A DNA stretch of 37,699 bases from an uncultured Mediterranea sp. (GTDB lineage: Bacteria > Bacteroidota > Bacteroidia > Bacteroidales > Bacteroidaceae): positions 1 through 37,699 of the forward strand of contig CAMGIP010000008.1 of the NCBI GenBank assembly GCA_946056155.1, written 5' to 3'. A model generated the notes under the pieces. The model was given only the letters and a program-made list of their open reading frames with translations, did not search any database and was not told the DNA's origin. The position numbers were made by a program, and so were the translations under genes. This document shows, piece by piece, positions 31,423 to 37,699 of the stretch. Positions within the stretch are counted from its first letter, which is position 1; the number at the start of each line of letters is the position of its first letter.

Positions 31423-31569
31423 CTTCCCGTGAGGAGTTGTCGGCCCTACACTTTTTTGCCCACTATCAAGACTGAATGACTCCTCACTCCATTACAGTCG
31501 AATGCCTTCGCTGGATAGCAAGAGTGACCTCCCCTCACCGGACCTCATCAAGGAGTCTGTTTTAGGTTT

Positions 31570-31618
31570 AACGACCCATGCTACCTGATTGTTCTCTAAG
31601 TAGGTAGTGTGGGTCGTT
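31570..31618 (+). terminator. Probable terminator of the pectin esterase operon
   Basis: AACGACCCATGCTACCT pairs with AGGTAGTGTGGGTCGTT over 17 bp with two mismatches, around a 15-nt loop, followed by GCTTCCTTTTTCTC. It lies about 150 bp after the CE12-CE8 stop, within a 281-bp gap that has no ORF. Confidence 0.7.
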
Positions 31619-31666
31619 GCTTCCTTTTTCTCAGAGAAAGCCGCATACAATTTCGAGGAAAATCGT

Positions 31667-31674
31667 TACATTTG
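31667..31674 (+). promoter_or_regulatory. Possible -7 box for the steroid-reductase-like operon
   Basis: TACATTTG fits TAnnTTTG, 29 bp before the ATG at 31704. No matching TTTG -33 box was found. Confidence 0.45.
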
Positions 31675-31703
31675 TAGCCGTATAGCAAACTAACGATGTA
31701 CTT

Positions 31704-32474
31704 ATGATAAACGAATCGCTGTTTCAAGGTCTGCTCTGGGTGATGAGCGGCTTGGCACTGATAGTCTTTGTGGCCCTCTATTTCGTCAAGGCCGGTTATG
31801 GTATCTTCCGCACCTCCCGATGGGGATGGTCGGTGGACAACAAGTTGGGCTGGGTGCTGATGGAGGCTCCCGTCTTCTTTGTGGTCTGGTGGCTCTGGCT
31901 GAGCAGTGGGGTAGGGACTTCTATGCCCGAATATCTCTTCATTCTGCTCTTCCTGCTCCATTATGCCCAGCGCTCCTTCCTCTTCCCCTTGCTCATGAAG
32001 GGCAAGAGTCGTATGCCCCTCTCCATCATGACCATGGGCATCTTCTTCAATCTCATCAATGGAGTCATGCAGGCAGGAGGTATCTGTTACTATCCCGCTA
32101 CCGCCTATGACGAAGGTTTGAGTTATCTCACACATCCCCACGCATGGATAGGTCTGCTACTTTTCTTTATCGGCATGGCCATCAACTGGCACTCCGACCA
32201 CGTCATCCGTCATCTGCGTAAGCCAGGAGATACCCGTCACTACCTGCCCGGCAAGGGTATGTACCGCTATGTCACCTCAGCCAACTACTTCGGTGAACTG
32301 GTGGAGTGGACCGGTTTTGCACTGCTCACCGCCTCTCCCGCAGCTTGGGTCTTTGTCTGGTGGACCTTTGCCAATCTGGTGCCCCGCGCCCATGCCATCC
32401 ATCAGCGCTATATCGAGGAGTTCGGTGCCGTGCAGGTGGGGAGGAGAAAGCGCATTATACCTTATATATATTAG
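31704..32474 (+). CDS. Steroid 5-alpha-reductase family membrane protein
   Basis: A 256-aa polytopic protein of the 3-oxo-5-alpha-steroid 4-dehydrogenase family, which reduces a C=C double bond conjugated to a ketone using NADPH within the membrane. The family C-terminal block is clear: NWHSDHVIRHLRKPGDTRHYLPGKGMYRYVTSANYFGELVEWTGFAL, then WWTFANLVPRAHAIHQRYIEEFG. About six or seven hydrophobic helices precede and surround it. It is followed by an OYE reductase (79 bp) and an SDR, the enzyme set reported in gut Bacteroidota for steroid and bile acid A-ring conversions. In this window the substrate is unproven; other polyprenyl or lipid enones are possible, since the family also occurs outside steroid metabolism. 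Confidence 0.88.
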   Translation: MINESLFQGLLWVMSGLALIVFVALYFVKAGYGIFRTSRWGWSVDNKLGWVLMEAPVFFVVWWLWLSSGVGTSMPEYLFILLFLLHYAQRSFLFPLLMKGKSRMPLSIMTMGIFFNLINGVMQAGGICYYPATAYDEGLSYLTHPHAWIGLLLFFIGMAINWHSDHVIRHLRKPGDTRHYLPGKGMYRYVTSANYFGELVEWTGFALLTASPAAWVFVWWTFANLVPRAHAIHQRYIEEFGAVQVGRRKRIIPYIY

Positions 32475-32553
32475 TCTCCATGCGATATATATTTGTCCCG
32501 ATACGATATATTGTCTTCATAGGATTTACTAAACTCAAAAACTCAAACGCTAT

Positions 32554-33777
32554 ATGGAATCTAAACTATTCACACCTGTAACTCTCGGACCGCTCACCCT
32601 GCGCAACCGCACCATACGGTCGGCCGCCTTCGAGAGCATGTGTCCCGGCAATCGCCCCTCACGGCAGCTGCTCGACTATCACCGTTCGGTAGCAGCCGGG
32701 GGAGTGGGAATGACCACGGTGGCCTATGCCGCTGTAACCCGCAGCGGTCTCTCCTTTGACCGTCAGCTCTGGATGCGTCCGGAGATTGTACCTGATCTCA
32801 GGCAACTGACCGATGCTATTCATGCCGAAGGGGCTGCTGCCAGCATCCAGTTGGGCCATTGCGGCAACATGTCACACAAGAGCATCTGCGGCTGTACACC
32901 TGTTGGTGCCTCTACTGGTTTCAACCTCTATTCTCCTACCTTCGTGCGCGGACTCCGGGCCGATGAACTGCCGGCTATGGCCAAGGCCTACGGCGATGCC
33001 GTCTGCCTCGCCCGTGAAGCCGGATTCGATGCCGTAGAGGTCCATGCCGGTCACGGCTACCTCATCAGTCAGTTCCTCTCTCCCTACACCAACCATCGGA
33101 AAGATGAGTTCGGCGGTTCGCTCTCCAATCGGATGCGCTTTATGGACATGGTGATGGAGGAGGTGATGAAGGCCGCAGGAGATGATATGGCCGTATTGGT
33201 CAAGGTGAATATGCGCGATGGTTTCAAGGGAGGCATGGAGTTGGATGAGGCCCTTGAGGTGGCTCACCGGTTGCAGGACGATGGAGCCCATGCCCTTGTC
33301 CTGAGCGGCGGCTTTGTCAGCAAGGCCCCCATGTATGTCATGCGCGGTGAGATGCCCATCCGCACGATGACCCACTACATGACAGCACTCTGGCTGAAAT
33401 ATGGCGTGCGTATGGTGGGCAAATACATGATTCCTTCTGTTCCCTTCCAAGAGGCCTACTTCTTGGAAGATGCCTTGAAATTCCGTGCCTCACTCACCCT
33501 TCCGCTGGTCTATGTGGGTGGCCTTGTAGCCCGGACCAAGATTGATGAGGTACTCAACCACGGCTTTGAGGCCGTACAGATGGGCAGAGCCCTGCTCAAT
33601 GAGCCCGGCTTCGTCAATCGGATGAGGCAAGAGGAGGCGGCACGCTGTAGCTGTAAGCATAGCAATTACTGTATAGCCCGCATGTACACCTTGGACATGG
33701 CATGTCATCAGCACCTGAAGGAACAACTACCCTCCTGTATTCGGAAAGAGATTGAACAGATTGAAGCGAAAGGATGA
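32554..33777 (+). CDS. Old yellow enzyme-type NADH:flavin oxidoreductase, candidate 5-beta-reductase
   Basis: FMN-dependent ene-reductase of the OYE family, TIM barrel only (407 aa). Motifs: LFTPVTLGPLTLRNRTIRSAAFE, SIQLGHCGNM, GFDAVEVHAGHGYLISQFLSPYTNHRKDEFGGSLSNRMRF (substrate and flavin-binding block), LVKVNMRD, and LVYVGGLVARTKIDEVL...VQMGRALLNEPGF (phosphate-binding end of the barrel). A Cys-rich tail (CSCKHSNYC...C) resembles the Fe-S site of 2,4-dienoyl-CoA reductase and BaiCD/BaiH proteins, but the C-terminal FAD/NAD domain of those proteins is absent. The Cys spacing differs slightly from the Fe-S consensus. Its stop overlaps the SDR start (ATGA). With the 5-alpha-reductase-like and SDR neighbours, a delta-4 steroid or bile acid reductase is a good hypothesis. 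Confidence 0.85.
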   Translation: MESKLFTPVTLGPLTLRNRTIRSAAFESMCPGNRPSRQLLDYHRSVAAGGVGMTTVAYAAVTRSGLSFDRQLWMRPEIVPDLRQLTDAIHAEGAAASIQLGHCGNMSHKSICGCTPVGASTGFNLYSPTFVRGLRADELPAMAKAYGDAVCLAREAGFDAVEVHAGHGYLISQFLSPYTNHRKDEFGGSLSNRMRFMDMVMEEVMKAAGDDMAVLVKVNMRDGFKGGMELDEALEVAHRLQDDGAHALVLSGGFVSKAPMYVMRGEMPIRTMTHYMTALWLKYGVRMVGKYMIPSVPFQEAYFLEDALKFRASLTLPLVYVGGLVARTKIDEVLNHGFEAVQMGRALLNEPGFVNRMRQEEAARCSCKHSNYCIARMYTLDMACHQHLKEQLPSCIRKEIEQIEAKG

Positions 33778-34628
33778 GTATGGAGAGAGCATGGGCAATC
33801 ATTACCGGTGCCGACGGCGGCATGGGAAGAGAGATTACAAAGGCGGTAGCCCAAGCCGGCTATCGCGTTATCATGGCCTGCTGTAACCTGGAAAGGGCAG
33901 ACCTTGTCTGTGAAAGGTTGAAAGTGGAGACCGGCAACGAAGAGATTCGGGTGGAGGAGCTTGACCTCGCCTCAATGGCCTCGGTGGCTCGCTTCACCCA
34001 TCGCATACGGGAACAGGGGAAGCACATCCGTCTGCTGATGAACAATGCCGGTACCTTGGAGACGGGGCTGCATATCACAGAGGATGGATTGGAGCGGACC
34101 GTGAGCGTCAACTACGTGGGACACTACCTACTGACGCGAAATCTTCTTCCGCTGATGGGAGAGGGGAGTAGGGTAGTCAACATGGTCTCCTGTACCTATG
34201 CCATCGGCCGTATTGACCTTCCTGATTTCTTCTCCCGCGGTCGTAAGGGTGAATTCTGGCGCATCCCCGTCTATGGCAATACGAAGCTGGCTCTGTTGCT
34301 CTTCACGCTGGACCTGGCGCGGAGGGTCCAGGAGCGTGGCATTGTGGTCAACTGTGCCGACCCCGGCGTGGTCTCCACCGACATCATCACGATGCAGATG
34401 TGGTTTGACCCATTGACCGATCTCTTCTTCCGTCCCCTGATCCGCACACCGCGCCAAGGAGCCGACACTGCCATTCATCTGCTGTTGGATGAAGAGACCG
34501 GTCGGCGGAGTGGTACGCTCAATGTGAATAGCAGAGCCAAGAGGCTAACGGATAAATACCTCCATCATCCCCAGATGGATTCGCTTTGGCAAGCCACCGA
34601 GGAGATAGTCAGCCCCTGGTTGCAATGA
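33774..34628 (+). CDS. Short-chain dehydrogenase/reductase, candidate hydroxysteroid dehydrogenase
   Basis: NAD(P)-dependent SDR, 284 aa, cytoplasmic. Cofactor motif TGADGGMG (11-18), structural NNAG (90-93), catalytic Ser139 in VVNMVSC, and YGNTK (Tyr167, Lys171) are all present. ADPGVVSTDI follows the active site. The N-terminus and the long segment RIDLPDFFSRGRKGEFW between Ser and Tyr resemble retinol-dehydrogenase/WW-domain oxidoreductase-like SDRs, which often act on hydrophobic alcohols. The ATG overlaps the OYE stop by four bases; a second ATG at 33780 is possible. Operon position with two enone reductases suggests it oxidises or reduces the 3-position of the same substrate. A strong terminator follows at once. 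Confidence 0.88.
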   Translation: MSMERAWAIITGADGGMGREITKAVAQAGYRVIMACCNLERADLVCERLKVETGNEEIRVEELDLASMASVARFTHRIREQGKHIRLLMNNAGTLETGLHITEDGLERTVSVNYVGHYLLTRNLLPLMGEGSRVVNMVSCTYAIGRIDLPDFFSRGRKGEFWRIPVYGNTKLALLLFTLDLARRVQERGIVVNCADPGVVSTDIITMQMWFDPLTDLFFRPLIRTPRQGADTAIHLLLDEETGRRSGTLNVNSRAKRLTDKYLHHPQMDSLWQATEEIVSPWLQ

Positions 34629-34636
34629 CTCCAAAA

Positions 34637-34683
34637 AAAGTCCGAATGAACTATCCATGAGCTCATTCGGACTTTGTTTTTTT
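34637..34683. terminator. Strong bidirectional rho-independent terminator
   Basis: AAAGTCCGAATGA and TCATTCGGACTTT form a perfect 13-bp stem, followed on the plus strand by GTTTTTTT and preceded by AAAAAA, so it works for both strands. It ends the SDR operon (9 bp after its stop) and can also catch pfkA transcripts that pass the tandem repeat. Confidence 0.92.
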
Positions 34684-34688
34684 AAAAC

Positions 34689-34849
34689 CTCTTTCTTGAA
34701 AGGGTCTCTTTCTCAATGAGTTATTTAAAGGAATCTCTTTCTCAGAAGGGCCTCTTTCTCAATGAGTTATTTAAAGGAATCTCTTTCTTGAAAGGGTCTC
34801 TTTCTCAATGAGTTATTCAAAGGAATCTCTTTCTTGAAAGGGTCTCTTT
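34689..34849. repeat. 46-bp tandem repeat, three and a half copies
   Basis: Units start at 34689, 34735, 34781 and 34827, each 46 bp: CTCTTTCTTGAAAGGGTCTC then TTTCTCAATGAGTTATTTAA then AGGAAT. Units 1 and 3 are nearly identical, unit 2 has CTCAGAAGGGCC, and unit 4 is truncated. Contains a CTTTCTTGAAAG short palindrome. On the pfkA transcript it lies in the 3' untranslated region. Confidence 0.92.
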
Positions 34850-34867
34850 TTTCAGGGCAGCTTCTTT

Positions 34868-35848
34868 TTAGATAGAGAGTGCACGCAGTACATTCACCAG
34901 TTCGCGGTTGATGGGTTTATCGTTCTTGATGGCCTTGTTGAACGGAACATATACCACCTGGTCGTTTTCAATACCAATCATCACATTGCGCTGACCCTCC
35001 ATGATGGCCTCTATGGCAGCAGCACCCAATCGGCTGGCCAGGATACGGTCATGAGCCGTAGGACGTCCACCACGCTGCAGGTGACCCAGAATAGTTACGC
35101 GCACATCGTACTGCGGATATTCGTTCTTCACACGCTCTGCAAAGTGCATGGCGCCACCCGTGATTTCACTTTCAGCTACCAGCACGATACTACTGTTCTT
35201 TGATTTGCGGAAACCGTTCTTGATGAATTCTTCTAACTGGTCCACCTCCGTATTGAACTCCGGGATGATGGCAGCCTCTGCTCCTGAAGCGATGGCACCG
35301 TTCAGCGCAAGGAAACCGGCATCGCGTCCCATCACCTCCACGAAGAAGAGACGTTCATGAGAAGTAGCTGTATCGCGAATCTTGTCCACAGCATCCAGGA
35401 TGGTGTTCAAAGCGGTGTCATATCCGATGGTAGTGTCTGTACCGTACAGGTCGTTGTCAATCGTGCCAGGCAATCCGATGCAAGGTACGTCAAATTCAGC
35501 GGCAAAGATGCGGGCACCCGTCAGCGAACCGTCTCCACCGATGACTACCAAAGCATCAATACCCTCCTTCTTCATGTTCTCATAGGCCAGCTGTCGTCCT
35601 TCCGGAGTTGTGAACTCCTTACAGCGTGCCGTCTTCAGGATGGTACCGCCAAGCTGGATGATGTTGCTCACATTCTGACTCTTGAACTCCTTAATCTCTC
35701 CCGTAACCAGTCCCTTGTAGCCACGGTAGATACCTTTCACCTGCAGTCCGTTGTAGATGGCTGTGCGGGTCACGGCACGAATAGCTGCATTCATGCCCGG
35801 TGCATCACCTCCCGAAGTGAGGATGCCAATACATTTAATTGTTCCCAT
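34868..35848 (-). CDS. pfkA: ATP-dependent 6-phosphofructokinase
   Basis: Phosphorylates fructose 6-phosphate to fructose 1,6-bisphosphate in glycolysis; cytoplasmic. The ATP site has [18 protein letters not shown], and [11 protein letters not shown] and the active-site segment [24 protein letters not shown] carry the catalytic Asp (in TIDND). [12 protein letters not shown] and [23 protein letters not shown] complete the family pattern. At 326 aa it is the length of bacterial PfkA. The GGDGS motif (Gly after GGD) fits the ATP-dependent rather than pyrophosphate-dependent type. It has its own consensus promoter. Its 3' end is followed by the 46-bp tandem repeat and the shared terminator. Confidence 0.96.
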   Translation of the reverse strand: MGTIKCIGILTSGGDAPGMNAAIRAVTRTAIYNGLQVKGIYRGYKGLVTGEIKEFKSQNVSNIIQLGGTILKTARCKEFTTPEGRQLAYENMKKEGIDALVVIGGDGSLTGARIFAAEFDVPCIGLPGTIDNDLYGTDTTIGYDTALNTILDAVDKIRDTATSHERLFFVEVMGRDAGFLALNGAIASGAEAAIIPEFNTEVDQLEEFIKNGFRKSKNSSIVLVAESEITGGAMHFAERVKNEYPQYDVRVTILGHLQRGGRPTAHDRILASRLGAAAIEAIMEGQRNVMIGIENDQVVYVPFNKAIKNDKPINRELVNVLRALSI

Positions 35849-35934
35849 ATCAATATGTACGTTTGGTTCTTGTTTTTTTGTTCTTCTGTATAGCGGTGCT
35901 TTCCCTTTCGGCGAATACCGTCCTTATACCTTTG

Positions 35935-35965
35935 CAAATATAGTGCAATTCAAATGCCGAACAAA
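35935..35965 (-). promoter_or_regulatory. Consensus promoter for pfkA
   Basis: Minus-strand TTTG (35965-35962), 19 bp, TATATTTG (35942-35935). Predicted start near 35928 gives a leader of about 80 nt. Confidence 0.78.
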
Positions 35966-36006
35966 ATCTGCGTGCATTTTTTTATGTTTGTTTCTTTTGC
36001 AATCGT

Positions 36007-36870
36007 TTATTCTTCCTCGTTTATGTTCTTTGCAACCTCCTCCATCAGCCATTTGGGTGTGGAAGTGGCTCCGCAGATGCCGATGGAGAGTGCCTCCTTC
36101 AGCAGCTTCCGGTCAATCTCTTGCGCATTGTCTATCAAGAAGGAATTGGGATTCACGCGAAGACATTCGTTGAAGAGTATCTTCCCGTTGCTGCTCTTCT
36201 TGCCGCTGACAAAGAAGATAAGGTCGTGTGCTGCTGCGAACTTCCGGATGTTGGGGATGCGGTTGGCCACCTGACGGCAGATGGTATCGGAGTAGTTGAA
36301 GCTCACCTCCGGGGAGATGTGCTGTTGGATATACTCCACAATCTTTCCGAACTCCTCCAAAGACTTGGTGGTCTGCGAGTAGAGGCAGATGCTGCGTTTG
36401 AAATCCAACTGTTTGGCCTCCTCCAGCTTCTCGATGACAATGGCACTACCGGCGGTTTGCCCTACCAGTCCCAGTACCTCGGCATGTCCGTTCTTGCCGT
36501 AGATGACAATCTGCTTCTCCGGGTCATCCTCCAGGAGGTACTCCTGCTTGATCTTCTTCTGCAGTCGGAGCACCACGGGACAAGTGGCATCGATAATCTC
36601 AATTCCGTTTTTCCGAGCCATTTCGTAGGTTTCGGGGGGCTCGCCATGGGCACGAAGCAGCACCTTTACGTCGTGCAGTTGGGCCAGCTGCTCATGGTTG
36701 ATGGTAATCAGCCCCATCTTCTCCAAGCGCTCCACCTCACGGTTGTTGTGCACGATATCACCGAGACAGTAGAGCGTACCTCCCTTAGCCAGCTCCTCCT
36801 CTGCCTTGCGTATGGCCGTGACCACACCAAAGCAGAAGCCCGAACCGTTATCTATCTCCACCCTCTTCAT
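36007..36870 (-). CDS. ispH: 4-hydroxy-3-methylbut-2-enyl diphosphate reductase (LytB)
   Basis: Final enzyme of the MEP (non-mevalonate) isoprenoid pathway, making IPP and DMAPP with a [4Fe-4S] cluster. I start it at 36870 (Met19 of the listed ORF), where the ATG overlaps the cmk stop as ATGA and the protein begins [16 protein letters not shown]. The three cluster cysteines are visible in [14 protein letters not shown] and [12 protein letters not shown], along with the substrate-binding RAHGEPPE and [11 protein letters not shown] segments. About 287 aa, normal for the family. Co-transcribed and translationally coupled with cmk. Confidence 0.95.
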   Translation of the reverse strand: MKRVEIDNGSGFCFGVVTAIRKAEEELAKGGTLYCLGDIVHNNREVERLEKMGLITINHEQLAQLHDVKVLLRAHGEPPETYEMARKNGIEIIDATCPVVLRLQKKIKQEYLLEDDPEKQIVIYGKNGHAEVLGLVGQTAGSAIVIEKLEEAKQLDFKRSICLYSQTTKSLEEFGKIVEYIQQHISPEVSFNYSDTICRQVANRIPNIRKFAAAHDLIFFVSGKKSSNGKILFNECLRVNPNSFLIDNAQEIDRKLLKEALSIGICGATSTPKWLMEEVAKNINEEE

Positions 36871-37571
36871 CCTTGTGACTCTTTGGATTGGGTCAGTCGG
36901 TTGAACTGCTCCATCAACCAGCACTTCTGTTCAGCGATGGTCAGGTGGCTGTTGTCCAGAAGCAGAGCATCCTCCGCCTTGCGCAGAGGGCTGATTTCTC
37001 TGTGCTGGTCGATATAGTCTCGCTGCTTCACGTTCTCGAGGATATCGTTCAGATCCGCCTCCTGACCTTTGGCTTTCAGTTCATCGTACCGGCGCTGGGC
37101 ACGGATTTCAGGAGAAGCCGTAACAAAAATCTTCAGTTCCGCATCCGGAAAGACGGTAGTGCCGATGTCACGTCCGTCCATGACAATCCCTTTGGCCCGT
37201 CCCATCTCCTGTTGTTGCGCCACCATAGCCTCCCGAACGAAGGGGAGTGCCGCGATGGGGCTCACCTGGTGAGAGACCTCCATGGTACGGATGGCCTGCT
37301 CCACGTTCGTCCCGTTGAGGTAAGTCTCCGGTCTTCCGCTCTCTCCGTTCAGCTGGAAAGAGATCTTCACCTGAGCCATTTCCGCTTTCAGCCGCTCCTC
37401 GTCAATCTTCCCCTCGGCAATAATACCCTGTTGCAGACAGTAGAGAGTCACTGCCCGGTACATTGCTCCGCTATCAATGTAGATATATCTAATCTCTTTC
37501 GCCAGATCTTTGGCCATGGTACTTTTCCCGCATGAGGAAAAGCCGTCAATCGCGATGGTAATCTTTTTCAT
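36867..37571 (-). CDS. cmk: Cytidylate kinase
   Basis: Phosphorylates CMP and dCMP using ATP; cytoplasmic nucleotide metabolism. P-loop GFSSCGKST near the N-terminus, [15 protein letters not shown] (CMP-binding start), [35 protein letters not shown] (conserved Asp-Arg-Asp and LID region) and [28 protein letters not shown] are all present. At 234 aa it is the usual bacterial length. First gene of the cmk-ispH pair. No consensus promoter was found in the 128 bp left upstream in the window. Confidence 0.95.
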   Translation of the reverse strand: MKKITIAIDGFSSCGKSTMAKDLAKEIRYIYIDSGAMYRAVTLYCLQQGIIAEGKIDEERLKAEMAQVKISFQLNGESGRPETYLNGTNVEQAIRTMEVSHQVSPIAALPFVREAMVAQQQEMGRAKGIVMDGRDIGTTVFPDAELKIFVTASPEIRAQRRYDELKAKGQEADLNDILENVKQRDYIDQHREISPLRKAEDALLLDNSHLTIAEQKCWLMEQFNRLTQSKESQG

Positions 37572-37699
37572 TTTTCCTATACCTTATATAATATATAATC
37601 ATTCAGTCTCTTCACCTTCCCCTCGTCCACCTTTTAGCCCTATTCTCCCCCCTTTCTGTCCTCTTTTTCCCCTCCATTTTCCCTCTCTCCACCCCCTCA
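37572..37699. other. Pyrimidine-rich leader region upstream of cmk
   Basis: 128 bp to the window edge, very C/T-rich on the plus strand, with an AT-rich TATATAATATATAA patch near 37588-37601. No ORF, hairpin or TAnnTTTG promoter box is evident. Confidence 0.4.

Noticed and set aside
33774-34628. SDR as KduD (2-dehydro-3-deoxygluconate dehydrogenase) of the pectin pathway
   Set aside because: The sequence resembles retinol-dehydrogenase-like SDRs, not KduD, and it is translationally coupled to the OYE gene, not to kduI.
34689-34849. CRISPR array
   Set aside because: The 46-bp units are contiguous with no unique spacers, and no cas gene is present.

Overview
This 37.7 kb window reads as chromosomal DNA of a Bacteroidota (Bacteroidales) bacterium, probably a gut or host-associated Bacteroides/Phocaeicola/Prevotella-like organism. 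The evidence is several promoters of the Bacteroidetes type (TTTG, 19-20 bp, TAnnTTTG), SPI and SPII signal peptides on many polysaccharide-degrading enzymes, GH97/GH105/CE8/CE12/PL1 carbohydrate enzymes, and a cmk-ispH-pfkA arrangement I associate with this phylum. No rRNA, tRNA, CRISPR array, transposase or phage gene was recognised.

Layout. (1) 1-2650: an exported alpha/beta hydrolase (minus) diverging from a PL1 pectate lyase lipoprotein (plus). (2) 2650-3540: a gene-free stretch with iterated ACTGTGAA motifs and several palindromes. (3) 3538-15933: a long co-directional run of nine genes ending in a terminator. It holds an MltC-like lytic transglycosylase, a zinc-ribbon clan-CD (C25/caspase-like) peptidase, a zinc-ribbon SPFH/coiled-coil protein, a small beta-rich protein, a zinc-ribbon/TM/Sel1 protein, a CsgG-like exported protein, a probable DUF6175 protein and two LPP20-like exported proteins. 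This is the best candidate for an undescribed system: a cytoplasmic/inner-membrane zinc-ribbon protease-scaffold module next to an envelope module. (4) 16033-19501: a DUF349 repeat protein and MgtE (minus). (5) 19747-21862: GH97 glycosidase behind an excellent promoter. (6) 21911-31422: a DUF554 membrane protein, then pectin/uronate functions: ExuT-like MFS transporter, KduI with a signal peptide, an orphan GatC-like EIIC, GH105 unsaturated uronyl hydrolase, a CE8 pectinesterase, and a CE12-CE8 fusion. (7) 31704-34628: a steroid 5-alpha-reductase-like membrane protein, an old-yellow-enzyme reductase and an SDR, a trio resembling the 5AR/5BR/3beta-HSDH steroid and bile-acid clusters reported in gut Bacteroidota. 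(8) 34630-37571: bidirectional terminator, a 46-bp tandem repeat, then pfkA, ispH and cmk (minus).

How the parts work together. The pectin genes form a plausible route. CE8/CE12 enzymes de-esterify pectin, PL1 cleaves it, and GH105 releases the unsaturated uronate. KduI, apparently in the periplasm, isomerises it, and ExuT and/or the EIIC-like protein import it. No SusC/SusD pair, hybrid two-component regulator, KduD, KdgK or Eda is in the window, so the rest of the pathway must lie elsewhere. Function calls rest on motifs and remembered family features; no database search was run.
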